Positions 7,776 to 16,045 of a stretch of 64,000 bases of DNA are shown here, piece after piece (position 1 is the stretch's first letter; every line of letters starts with the position of its first letter). The position numbers were made by a program, and so were the translations under genes. The notes under the pieces were generated by a model. The model was not told where the DNA came from, ran no database searches, and worked only from the letters and a program-made list of their open reading frames with translations. The DNA is from Mesorhizobium sp. M8A.F.Ca.ET.218.01.1.1 (lineage in GTDB: Bacteria > Pseudomonadota > Alphaproteobacteria > Rhizobiales > Rhizobiaceae): positions 106,531 through 170,530 of the forward strand of contig NZ_SRUZ01000011.1 in the NCBI RefSeq assembly GCF_004791165.1. Reading direction: 5' to 3'.

Positions 7776-8926
7776 TGGCGCTGCATTTTGAACGATCGGA
7801 ATTCGACGCGCGGCGCGACCGGCTGATGATCGAGATGGCCGAAAAGAAGCTCGACGCCATGCTGCTGTTCGCGCAGGAAAGCATGTACTGGCTGACCGGC
7901 TACGACACGTTCGGCTTCTGCTTCTTCCAGTGCCTGGTGGTGAAGGCCGACGGCTCCATGGTGCTTCTGACGCGCTCGGCGGACCTTCGCCAGGCGCGCA
8001 ACACCTCGATCATCGACAACATCGTGCTGTGGACCGACCGCGACGGCGCCAATCCGGCGGTCGACCTGCGCAACCTGCTCAACGAACTCGACCTGCTCGG
8101 CGCCCGCATCGGCGTCGAATACGACACCCACGGCCTCACCGCCTATAATGGCCGCCGCCTGGACGAGCAGTTGCAGACCTTCGGCCAGATCGCCGATGCC
8201 TCCGGCATCGTCGGCCGGCTGCGCCTGTTCAAGAGCCCGGCCGAGGTCGCCAAGGCGGAAAAGGCCGCCAATCTCTCCGACGACGCGCTGGACGCGGCCC
8301 TGCCGCTGATCAAGCAGGGCGGCGACGAGGCCCTGATCCTGGCCGCCATGCAGGGCGCGGTCTTCGCCGGCGGCGGCGACTACCCGGCCAACGAGTTCAT
8401 CATCGGCTCCGGCGTCGATGCGCTGCTGTGCCGTTACAAGGCCGGCCGCCGCAAGCTCACCAAGAACGACCAGCTGACGCTCGAATGGGCCGGCGTCTTC
8501 CATCACTACCATGCGCCGATGATGCGTACCGTGCTGACCGGCAAGGTCTCCAAGCGCCATCAGGAGCTGTTCGACGCCGCACGCGCCGCACTCCTGGCCG
8601 TCGAAAAGGCGATGACGCCCGCGAACACCTTCGGCGACGTGTTCGACGCCCACGCCCGCACCATGGAATCGCACGGCCTGACCAAGCATCGGCTGAACGC
8701 CTGCGGCTATTCGGTCGGCGCCCGCTTCACGCCGTCCTGGATGGACATGCCGATGTTCTATCAGGGCAATCCCGAGCCGATCGCGCCGAACATGACGCTG
8801 TTTGCCCACATGATCATCATGGATTCCGAGACCGAGACGGCGATGACGCTTGGCCGCACCTACCTGACCACCGAATCCCAGCCGAAGCCGCTGTCCCGCC
8901 ATGATCTCGACTTGATCGTGCAGTGA
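7775..8926 (+). CDS. M24-fold hydrolase (creatinase/Xaa-Pro-peptidase family)
   Basis: A 383-residue protein with an N-terminal creatinase domain (AMLLFAQESMYWLTGYDTFG at 28-47 is typical) and a C-terminal pita-bread domain. Metallopeptidases of this fold bind two metals through two Asp, one His and two Glu. Here the position of the first Asp pair reads LTLEWAGVFHHYHAPMMRT, without the expected D...D, so it may be a metal-independent creatinase-like hydrolase rather than a peptidase. It is coupled to pgeF by a one-base overlap. The substrate is unknown; ectoine- or creatine-type amide hydrolysis is only one possibility. Confidence 0.8.
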   Translation: MALHFERSEFDARRDRLMIEMAEKKLDAMLLFAQESMYWLTGYDTFGFCFFQCLVVKADGSMVLLTRSADLRQARNTSIIDNIVLWTDRDGANPAVDLRNLLNELDLLGARIGVEYDTHGLTAYNGRRLDEQLQTFGQIADASGIVGRLRLFKSPAEVAKAEKAANLSDDALDAALPLIKQGGDEALILAAMQGAVFAGGGDYPANEFIIGSGVDALLCRYKAGRRKLTKNDQLTLEWAGVFHHYHAPMMRTVLTGKVSKRHQELFDAARAALLAVEKAMTPANTFGDVFDAHARTMESHGLTKHRLNACGYSVGARFTPSWMDMPMFYQGNPEPIAPNMTLFAHMIIMDSETETAMTLGRTYLTTESQPKPLSRHDLDLIVQ

Positions 8927-8969
8927 ATCCATAATGGGAGGCGTTCTTCGCCAAGGAGTTAGAAGGCAA

Positions 8970-9608
8970 ATGAGACGATCGCACCTGACGACCGTGTCAT
9001 TGCTTGTGGCATTGGCTTTGACTGCCTGCACCAACGCAAAGGACGTTCTCGAACCCTCCGCCATCACCCCGCCGGCAGCCTCGGCACAGCCAGCACCCGC
9101 CACGCAGGGCAGCGCCGCCGCGACCGTTCCCGCCCCCCCGCCATCGACGGCCGCGCCGGCCTCCACGACCGCGGGCGCACCCGCCGCCTCGCCCGTCACC
9201 TCCGCCCAGGCCGCCGCGATCCTGTCGAAGACCCGGCTGCAGATCGCGCCGATCGTCGGCGCTTCGGTGGACGCCGCCACGCCGCTGACGGCGGAACTGC
9301 AGACACGCGCCAAGCAGCGCGGCATCACTCTGGCCGGCAGCCAGGACCAGACCGCGACCCATGTGCTCAAGGGTTACTTCTCGACGATGACGGAGGGCAA
9401 GGACACCACCGTCATCTATGTCTGGGACGTCTACGACCCCTCCGGCAACCGGCTGCACCGCATCAACGGCCAGATGAAGGCGCCTTCGACCGGTTCCGGC
9501 GGCAGTGCGGCCGACAGCTGGAAGTCGGTCTCGCCAGCCACCATGCAGGCGATCGCCGACCAGACCATCGATCAGTTTGCGGCCTTTCTCAGCGGCAAGG
9601 CGAGTTGA
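8970..9608 (+). CDS. Hypothetical lipoprotein
   Basis: A 212-residue secreted protein with a lipobox: after MRRSHLTTVSLLVALALTAC the Cys at residue 20 would be lipidated. A Pro/Ala/Thr-rich linker (about 35-80) leads to a folded C-terminal domain (about 85-212) with ATHVLKGYFSTMTEGKDTTV and a WDVYDPSGNRLHRINGQ stretch. I do not recognise a named family; rhizobia carry similar lipoproteins upstream of prs. The ATG at 8970 has AAGGAG 11 bases upstream and places the signal correctly; an upstream ATG at 8934 does not. Confidence 0.75.
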   Translation: MRRSHLTTVSLLVALALTACTNAKDVLEPSAITPPAASAQPAPATQGSAAATVPAPPPSTAAPASTTAGAPAASPVTSAQAAAILSKTRLQIAPIVGASVDAATPLTAELQTRAKQRGITLAGSQDQTATHVLKGYFSTMTEGKDTTVIYVWDVYDPSGNRLHRINGQMKAPSTGSGGSAADSWKSVSPATMQAIADQTIDQFAAFLSGKAS

Positions 9609-9763
9609 GGTGTTGCCAGCCGGTGATGCCGAACAGCTTTCTTAGGCTTAGCCGGCGGATTCGCGATCACGGCGCTTGCAATAGCCGCGCGGGCCGCTAA
9701 AAGCCCGGTTAAAAGGCGCAGGAGAGTCTGTTGGGGCTCTCCCTCCTCCACCAGGAACGGTGC

Positions 9764-10699
9764 ATGAAACTCTTCGCAGGCAATTCCAACAGGGTGCTGG
9801 CCGAAGCGGTCGCTCGCTATCTCAACATCCCGCTGGGCAAGGCCAGTGTCAGGCGCTTCGCCGACCAGGAAATCTTCGTCGAAATCCAGGAGAATGTGCG
9901 CGGCGAGGATGTCTTCATCCTGCAGTCGACCTCGTTCCCGACCAACGATCACCTGATGGAACTGCTCATCATGATCGACGCCTTCATGCGCTCCTCGGCC
10001 AAGCGCATCACGGCGGTTATCCCCTATTTCGGCTATGCCAGGCAGGACCGCCGCGCTTCCGGGCGCACGCCGATCTCGGCCAAGCTGGTCGCCAACATGA
10101 TCACACGCGCCGGTGTCGACCGGGTTTTGACGCTGGATCTCCATGCCGGCCAGATCCAGGGTTTCTTCGACATTCCGACCGACAATCTGTTCTCGGTGCC
10201 GGTGATGGCCCGCGACGTGAAGGCGAAATACAAGCAGCTCGGCAATGTCGTGGTGGTGTCGCCCGATATTGGCGGCGTGGTGCGCGCCCGCGCGCTGGCC
10301 AAGCGCTTCGACGCACAGCTCGCCATCGTCGACAAGCGCCGCGAGCGTCCGGGCGAATCGGAAGTCATGAACATCATCGGCGCGGTGGCCGGCAAGGATT
10401 GCCTTTTGATCGACGATATCGTCGATTCCGGCGGCACGCTGTGCAATGCCGCCGATGCGCTGCTCGCCAACGGCGCCACCAGCGTCACCGCCTACATCAC
10501 CCACGGCGTGCTGTCGGGCGGCGCGGTTGCCCGCATCAGCGGCTCGAAGCTGCAGGAACTGGTGATCACCGATTCCATCCAGCCGACGCAAGGCGTGCTC
10601 GACGCGCCCAACATCCGCGTCATCTCGATCGCCGACCTGATGGGCGAGGCGATCTCGCGCACGGCAACCGAGGAATCGGTGTCGAGCCTGTTCGACTGA
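9764..10699 (+). CDS. prs: Ribose-phosphate pyrophosphokinase (PRPP synthetase)
   Basis: Makes PRPP from ribose 5-phosphate and ATP for purine, pyrimidine, His and Trp synthesis. The 311-residue length fits class I enzymes. Visible are the N-terminal MKLFAGNSNRVLAEAVA, the flexible-loop block YFGYARQDRRASGRTPISA, the ATP/ribose site DLHAGQIQGFF, and the PRPP loop DDIVDSGGTLCNAADAL near 213-229. The ATG at 9764 follows AGGAACGGTGC. The leader holds a short GGAGAG/CTCTCC stem at 9721-9742 that could affect translation, but this is weak. Confidence 0.97.
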   Translation: MKLFAGNSNRVLAEAVARYLNIPLGKASVRRFADQEIFVEIQENVRGEDVFILQSTSFPTNDHLMELLIMIDAFMRSSAKRITAVIPYFGYARQDRRASGRTPISAKLVANMITRAGVDRVLTLDLHAGQIQGFFDIPTDNLFSVPVMARDVKAKYKQLGNVVVVSPDIGGVVRARALAKRFDAQLAIVDKRRERPGESEVMNIIGAVAGKDCLLIDDIVDSGGTLCNAADALLANGATSVTAYITHGVLSGGAVARISGSKLQELVITDSIQPTQGVLDAPNIRVISIADLMGEAISRTATEESVSSLFD

Positions 10700-10816
10700 A
10701 CCGGGACGCCCCTTTCCCGCCCATCGCCTGCATCGTGCCGCGAGCGAGATTTCCTTACGCGCTTGCCATGGCTGTTGCCCTCCAAACAATGGAGGAGCAG
10801 CAGATGCCGATCATGC

Positions 10817-10851
10817 AATTCCAGGAACCGCTTTCGCGCTTTCCTGGAATT
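10817..10851. terminator. Hairpin between convergent genes (probable two-way terminator)
   Basis: AATTCCAGGAA at 10817-10827 and TTCCTGGAATT at 10841-10851 are perfect 11-base inverted arms around a 13-base loop. It lies between the convergent prs (+) and Gfo/Idh (-) genes. T-rich stretches beside the stem are short (TTTC on the right), so terminator function is inferred from position. A tiny open frame (MEEQQMPIMQ...) crosses it and is probably not a gene. Confidence 0.5.
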
Positions 10852-10913
10852 TCTCCATAGGCCCGAGATCAAGCGCCACTCCAGCGATCGGCAGGGACGC
10901 GGAGCAGGAGCAT

Positions 10914-12014
10914 TCAACTGATGATCCGCTGCCGTTCGCCGGTCTCGTCGGCGCGTTCGATGGCGTCGATGACGCGATGACGCCTCACCGCTGTCGCGAA
11001 ATCCGGCACCAGAGCGGTTCCCGAAGCAAGGTCGCGGGCGAGTTGCGCATAAAGCCGCGCGACATTGGCCGGCGGCCCGGCCAATCCGTCGATGCGGTGC
11101 CTGTAGGCCTGCGGTATCGCGATCGGGGCGAAGCCATCGCTTCCCCTTTGCCCGCTGATCGCGAGGTCAGCCATGTTGGCGTAACCGCTCCGCGCCTCGA
11201 GCACGAGGCTGCCCTCTCGTCCCCTGATCTCCCACACGAAGTCGCGTCCACGCGATGGGCCGGCGCTGTAGTGGATGGACGCCGCGACGCCGCGGTCGAC
11301 GGTGGCATTAACCAGCACCTCTTCAGGCATGTCGGCCGGGACCGGCTGGCCATCGCTCAGGCGGATCACCTCGCCGCGTATCTTGAGCTGTGCCGAAAGC
11401 GCATCGACCTCGCCAAGCACCGAAACCAGCATCTCCAGCGCATGGCCCAGCACAACCGCCTGCAGCGTGGCGCCATTGTTCTTGTGCGCCATGAATTCGT
11501 AATGCGGATCCATGCGCCCGGCCCAGACATCGTCAGGCGCAAAACCCCTGATGTTGGTGCTGACCGGCTCGCCGATAAAGCCCTGCCCGATCAGGTCGCG
11601 GGCGAGATGCACCGCCGGGCTGAAATGCCCTTGCAGCCCGATGACGGTTTTCACGCCCGCTTTCGCCGCCTTGCGCTCGAGATCGATCGCTTCAGTGAGA
11701 TTGCGGCCGAGCGGCCACTCGCAATAGACATGCTTTCCCCTGGCGATTGCATCGGACGCAATCTCGTGGTGTTCGGTCACCTTGACGCCGACCACAACAA
11801 GGTCGATCTCGGGCCGCGACACCAGGTCCCGGTGGTTGTCGAAGGCAAGGCCCGCGCCCAAAGCGCGCGCCGTGGCATCCGCCGTCTCCTGCCGCGTGGT
11901 GCTGACCCCACGGATTTCGAATGCGTCCAGGCCCCTCAGCGCCGGCAGATGCGCCACGCCCACCCAACCACGCCTGGAACTTGCCCCGACGATCCCGATG
12001 CCAATCTTTTTCAT
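10914..12014 (-). CDS. Gfo/Idh/MocA-family NAD(P)-dependent oxidoreductase
   Basis: A 366-residue sugar or polyol dehydrogenase-like protein. The Rossmann start MKKIGIGIVGASSRRGWVGV binds the dinucleotide; the conserved EKP-type motif appears as CEWPLGRN near 97-104, with Trp in place of Lys, as in Gal80-like members that can lack catalysis. The C-terminal half (125-366) is the usual substrate-binding beta-sheet domain. It is divergent from an AraC regulator across 157 bp, so that regulator probably controls it. Substrate unknown. Confidence 0.8.
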   Translation of the reverse strand: MKKIGIGIVGASSRRGWVGVAHLPALRGLDAFEIRGVSTTRQETADATARALGAGLAFDNHRDLVSRPEIDLVVVGVKVTEHHEIASDAIARGKHVYCEWPLGRNLTEAIDLERKAAKAGVKTVIGLQGHFSPAVHLARDLIGQGFIGEPVSTNIRGFAPDDVWAGRMDPHYEFMAHKNNGATLQAVVLGHALEMLVSVLGEVDALSAQLKIRGEVIRLSDGQPVPADMPEEVLVNATVDRGVAASIHYSAGPSRGRDFVWEIRGREGSLVLEARSGYANMADLAISGQRGSDGFAPIAIPQAYRHRIDGLAGPPANVARLYAQLARDLASGTALVPDFATAVRRHRVIDAIERADETGERQRIIS

Positions 12015-12171
12015 GTCTGCACACCAACTCCAATGCGGTCTTCAAGGCGCTGACCATCGGGGATGGCAACCGTGTTTTCCATGCTGGTTTGGCCGGAATT
12101 TCTTGCCGTTCGTCCGATATGCCATCGAAGTTGCTTGAGCCTTCCGGAGGAACGGTGTTAATTTTCCGGCC

Positions 12172-13149
12172 ATGCTTGATAATCTGTCCACATCGGCCTT
12201 CGCCTCCGAACGCGACCCGTTGAGCGAAGTGCTGCAGGATCTACGCATTTCAGGCGTCGAATACGGCTATTGCGGCCTGTCCAGACCATGGGCGGTGAGC
12301 GTGCCGGGCAATGCCATGCTGCGCGTCCATTTCGTCATCAGCGGCGAGTGCTGGCTGCGCCCGCAGGGGCGGCCGCCGCTGAAGCTGGTGAAGGGTGATG
12401 CCGCGCTGCTTCCGGGCGGGGCAAGCCACATCGTCTCGGACCATCCGAGCCGCCGCGCACGCCCCCTGTCGGATTTCCCGCGTGAAGAGATCGGCGACCA
12501 CATCTATCGGCTGAAGATCGGCCAGGCTGCCTTGTCGGCTGTGATGGTGTGCTGCGGCGTCGACTTCGCCGAGCCTGTGATGCATCCGCTGCTGACGCTG
12601 ATGCCCCCGGCACTCGTCGTTCACGCGGCGAAGGGCATGGACCCGATGCTGCCGATGCTTCTCGACGCCATGGCCGACGAGATCGCCGAGCAGCGCATGG
12701 GCTCGGCGACGGTGCTGATCCGGCTTGGCGATGTGCTGATCACGCGGCTGCTGCGGTCCTGGGTCGAGGCCAGTTGCGACGACGCCACGCAAGGCTGGTC
12801 GGCCGCCATCCGTGACGCCCGCATCGGCCAGGCCCTGGCCGCGATCCACCGCGAGCCCGGCCGTCCATGGTCGGTCGAAGCGCTGGCCGGCGTCGCCGGC
12901 GCCTCGCGCTCGACCTTCTCCGAACGCTTCACCGCGCTGCTCGGCCTGTCGCCGGGCCAGTACCTCACCCGCTGGCGCATGCGCCGCGCCGCCGCCTGGC
13001 TGCAGACGGAACGGCTGAGCGTCGCGCAAGTGGCCGATCGGCTCGGCTATGAATCGGAAGCCGCCTTCAGCCGCGCCTTCAAGCGCGTCGTCGGATCGCC
13101 GCCGAGCGCGCTGCGCCGGAAATCTACCGCCACCCGCCCGCGGCCGTGA
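12172..13149 (+). CDS. AraC-family transcriptional regulator (cupin_6 type)
   Basis: A 325-residue activator. The N-terminal cupin_6 domain (about 12-200) includes FVISGECWLRPQGRPP and LKLVKGDAALLPGGASHIVS, typical of AraC proteins that sense small ligands. The C-terminal domain has two helix-turn-helix units; the second contains VAQVADRLGYESEAAFSRAF near 285-304. It is divergent from the Gfo/Idh gene and its last 26 bases overlap the 3' end of the SDR gene on the other strand. Either neighbour could be its target; the divergent one is the more likely. Confidence 0.85.
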   Translation: MLDNLSTSAFASERDPLSEVLQDLRISGVEYGYCGLSRPWAVSVPGNAMLRVHFVISGECWLRPQGRPPLKLVKGDAALLPGGASHIVSDHPSRRARPLSDFPREEIGDHIYRLKIGQAALSAVMVCCGVDFAEPVMHPLLTLMPPALVVHAAKGMDPMLPMLLDAMADEIAEQRMGSATVLIRLGDVLITRLLRSWVEASCDDATQGWSAAIRDARIGQALAAIHREPGRPWSVEALAGVAGASRSTFSERFTALLGLSPGQYLTRWRMRRAAAWLQTERLSVAQVADRLGYESEAAFSRAFKRVVGSPPSALRRKSTATRPRP

Positions 13150-13873
13150 TGCGCTCGCCGCTCACCCATCCCGCCTCGTCGGAGGCTAAAAACACCGCCA
13201 CCTTGGCAATATCCTCCGACTGGCCGAAGCGGCCGAGCGGGGTGACCGCCACCAGCGCCTTTTCGTGTTCGCTACCAACGATGCCGATGCGCTGTAGCCC
13301 TTCGGTGTCGACGCCGCCCGGCGCGATCGAATTGACGCGGATGTGGCGGTGGCCGAGCTCGCGAGCCATTGACAGCGTGATCGAGTCTACGGCCGCTTTG
13401 GTGGCGGCATAGACCACCGAATTCGGCTGCGGATTGAAGCTGGCGACCGAACTGATGTTGACAATGCTGCCGCCCGTTGGCCCGAAATGCCTGGCCGCTT
13501 CCTGGGTGGCCAGCACGACGCCCAGCACATTGGTGTCGAACTGGCGGTGGAAAGCGGCCTCGGTGACCGCCTCCAGCGGCTCGAACTCGAACACGCCGGC
13601 ATTGTTGACCAGGATGTCGACGCCACCGAACGTGGTTTTGGCCGCTTCGAACAGACCACGCACATCGGCCATCTTGGCAACATCGCCCTGCACCGCAACC
13701 GCGCGGCCGCCACCCGCCTCGATTGCCGCGACGACACGCTCGGCCCCTTCCCGCGACGAGGCATAATTGACCACCACGGCCGCGCCCGCCGCGCCCAAAG
13801 CTTTGGCTGTTGCCGCGCCGATGCCCTTGGAAGCGCCGGTGACGATGGCGACCTTGCCATTCAGACTGCTCAT
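13124..13873 (-). CDS. Short-chain dehydrogenase/reductase (SDR)
   Basis: A 249-residue classical SDR. It has the NAD(P)-binding TGASKGIGAATAKALG (12-27), NNAG at about 90-93, the catalytic Ser in IVNISSVAS, and YAATK with the active Tyr and Lys near 154-158, ending in the usual SGERITAAGGW. The enzyme would oxidise an alcohol or reduce a carbonyl; the substrate is not evident. I chose the ATG at 13873, with AAGGAG seven bases upstream, over a TTG one codon earlier. It is divergent from a LysR regulator of the type that often controls such reductases. Confidence 0.9.
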   Translation of the reverse strand: MSSLNGKVAIVTGASKGIGAATAKALGAAGAAVVVNYASSREGAERVVAAIEAGGGRAVAVQGDVAKMADVRGLFEAAKTTFGGVDILVNNAGVFEFEPLEAVTEAAFHRQFDTNVLGVVLATQEAARHFGPTGGSIVNISSVASFNPQPNSVVYAATKAAVDSITLSMARELGHRHIRVNSIAPGGVDTEGLQRIGIVGSEHEKALVAVTPLGRFGQSEDIAKVAVFLASDEAGWVSGERITAAGGWR

Positions 13874-13926
13874 CAAATCTCTCCTTGTGTTGACGATGAG
13901 CAGCTATTTAAGATTGCTGGGAATTC

Positions 13927-13941
13927 ATATTAGTCCGATAT
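13927..13941. promoter_or_regulatory. Candidate LysR operator (T-N11-A dyad)
   Basis: ATATTAGTCCGATAT lies midway between the divergent SDR and LysR genes. It has ATAT arms seven bases apart and fits the LysR-box pattern T-N11-A. The spacer is AT-rich compared with the genes on both sides. Assignment is by pattern and position only. Confidence 0.45.
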
Positions 13942-14004
13942 ATAGCCCTTCTTTCCTGCCTGTAATTCCGTAATCAATTCCGTCTCGCCAAGCGATGTGC
14001 CGAC

Positions 14005-14898
14005 ATGACCACCATCCTCGAAAAAACCGCCGGCCTTGTCGCCTTCGTGCGCACGGTGGATGCCGGCTCTTTCCAGGCCGCCAGCCGATTGATCGGCTCC
14101 AGCCCGTCTGCCGTGTCGAAAAGCGTCGCCAAATTGGAGCGTCGGCTTGGCGCGAAACTTATCCAGCGCTCGACGCGGCAACTGGGGCTGACCAGCGAAG
14201 GCATCGCCTATTACGAGCGCGTGGCCCCACTGCTACGCGCGCTGGACGATGCCGGGGATATCGTCCAGAACACCGGCACGGCGCGAGGGCTGTTGCGCGT
14301 GACCGCCCCGGTGGAACTCGGCCGCGGCCTGATTGCCTCGTGGGCACAGCTGTTCCTCACCGAGCAGCCCGAGGTGAAGCTGGAGCTCAACGTCACCGAC
14401 CGTCACGCCGACCTGATCCGGGAAAACTATGATGTGGCGGTGCGCATCGGCGCGCTGACGGATTCCGGCCTCACCGCGCGCGGCATCGCCAGCCTGCCCA
14501 CCCTGCTGGTCGCCGCCCCCGCCTATCTCCAGCGACGAGGCACTCCCGCCTCGATCGCGGATCTGCGGGCTCACGATTTCATCCGCTACATCAGGTCCGG
14601 CCGGCCGCTCTCGGTCACTTTCGCCGATGGTACCGAAATCATGCCCGACGGCCGCTTCGACACCGATGACGGTGGCGCCATCCGCCACGCCGCACTCGCC
14701 GGCGCCGGCATCGCTCACCTCATGCAATTTGCCGTGAAGGAAGACCTCAACGCCGGCCGCCTGCTGCGCGTGGTGCCCGACATGCCACTGCCGACCATGC
14801 CCGTGCATATAGTGCACGCCTTCGGCCGACAGTTGCCGGTGCGGGCAAGGTTGTTCGTCGAGTTTCTGGTGCGGCAGATGGGGCGGTTGGATCGATAG
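14005..14898 (+). CDS. LysR-family transcriptional regulator
   Basis: A 297-residue regulator with an N-terminal winged helix (FQAASRLIGSSPSAVSKSVA at 23-42 is the recognition region, followed by KLERRLGAKLIQRSTRQLGLT) and a C-terminal periplasmic-binding-like effector domain (about 92-290). The sequence resembles the AphB/DmlR-like group that usually sits beside a reductase. It is divergent from the SDR gene over 131 bp and probably regulates it and itself. The inducer is unknown. Confidence 0.9.
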   Translation: MTTILEKTAGLVAFVRTVDAGSFQAASRLIGSSPSAVSKSVAKLERRLGAKLIQRSTRQLGLTSEGIAYYERVAPLLRALDDAGDIVQNTGTARGLLRVTAPVELGRGLIASWAQLFLTEQPEVKLELNVTDRHADLIRENYDVAVRIGALTDSGLTARGIASLPTLLVAAPAYLQRRGTPASIADLRAHDFIRYIRSGRPLSVTFADGTEIMPDGRFDTDDGGAIRHAALAGAGIAHLMQFAVKEDLNAGRLLRVVPDMPLPTMPVHIVHAFGRQLPVRARLFVEFLVRQMGRLDR

Positions 14899-15027
14899 CG
14901 CCTCGAACCGGATGCAAAGGTAACAGTCTATAGATTCTCCGCAGCGGCCGGCCGGCTGAAGAGGATGCCGTACGCTTGGGTGCTCCGATTTTGCATGATC
15001 AGGCGCAGCACCGTTCCCGGGATTAAC

Positions 15028-15906
15028 TCAGGGTGCCGGAGCCTCGAGTCGAGGCTGAGTCCGCCGCATGGCTTCGCCATTGTCGCGCGCGCCGCGCATA
15101 TAGCCGCGCGGCGAGGAGCCGAGCATGCGCTTGAACATAGTGATGAAGGCCGGCACGCTGTCATAGCCGAGATCGAGCGCCACCCTGGTGATCGGCTCGC
15201 CATCGGCGAGCCTCGGCAAGGCCGCGAACAGGCAGGCCTGCTGGCGCCACGTCGACAGCGACAGGCCGGTCTGGCGCTGGAAGGCGCGCGTGAAGGAGCG
15301 CCGGCTCATGCCAGCGGCGTCGGCCCATTCGTCGATCGTCGCATGCGGCGAAGGGGCCGCGACGAAGCGACGGCACAGCGCCGCCAGCCTGGGATCGGAC
15401 GGGAACGGCAGGCCGAGCGGCCGCTCCGGCAATTGCGGGATCTCGTGCAGGAGCAGGTTCATGATCAGGCCGCCGCGTCCCTCCAGTTCGCCGCCTTGCG
15501 GCAGCTTCTCGGATTCCACGATCAGGCTGTGCATCAGGTCGGTGATGCCGACGACGCGCATGCCCTCCGGCAGGCCCGGGATCGCCTGCGGCATGACATA
15601 GACCGAGCGCATCGACACATCGCCCAGCATCTCGACGGAATGTTCGATACCGGCCGGAATCCACATCGCATGGTCGGGCGGCACCATCCAGCGCCCATGC
15701 CGCGTCGTCACCAGCACGACACCGACCAGCGCATGCAGCAACTGGCTGCGGCTGTGGTGGTGGTGCGGCACGTGGTAGCCGTCCGGATATTCCGTCGGCA
15801 ACACCACCGCCGGCCCGACCGCCTGCTCGAGCCACTGCCAACGCAGCCCGTGCAATTGCCCGAGATCGGTGTGGCCGGCGCCGAAAATCTCCCTGGCTTT
15901 TGGCAT
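15028..15906 (-). CDS. AraC-family transcriptional regulator with cupin sensor domain
   Basis: A 292-residue regulator. The N-terminal cupin carries a histidine-rich HVPHHHHSRSQLLHALVG and WMVPPDHAMWIPAGIEHSV, typical of the AraC group that senses small or aromatic ligands. The C-terminal helix-turn-helix pair spans about 195-290, with DEWADAAGMSRRSFTRAFQR and ITRVALDLGYDSVPAFITMF. I took the ATG at 15906; a GTG at 15945 would add 13 residues and neither has a strong ribosome site. It is divergent from an Fsr-like exporter and probably controls it. Confidence 0.85.
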   Translation of the reverse strand: MPKAREIFGAGHTDLGQLHGLRWQWLEQAVGPAVVLPTEYPDGYHVPHHHHSRSQLLHALVGVVLVTTRHGRWMVPPDHAMWIPAGIEHSVEMLGDVSMRSVYVMPQAIPGLPEGMRVVGITDLMHSLIVESEKLPQGGELEGRGGLIMNLLLHEIPQLPERPLGLPFPSDPRLAALCRRFVAAPSPHATIDEWADAAGMSRRSFTRAFQRQTGLSLSTWRQQACLFAALPRLADGEPITRVALDLGYDSVPAFITMFKRMLGSSPRGYMRGARDNGEAMRRTQPRLEAPAP

Positions 15907-16045
15907 TCGGTATGGCCCACTTGCGAAACTATTGGACCAAACCACGAAAGAAGTCGCTTGGCAACCGGACTATAAGGCTGCCTGCGGGAAGCGCCCGCCA
16001 CGTCGCCTGCGGGAACAACCCGCCAAAAAGACTACGGAGCCTATC

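Noticed and set aside
9721..9742. GGAGAG/CTCTCC stem in the prs leader as a riboswitch or attenuator.
   Set aside because: Only six pairs with a ten-base loop and no T-run; too weak to call.
10792..10860. A 22-residue frame beginning MEEQQMPIMQF after prs.
   Set aside because: It runs through the palindromic hairpin at 10817-10851, which explains its sequence better than coding does.
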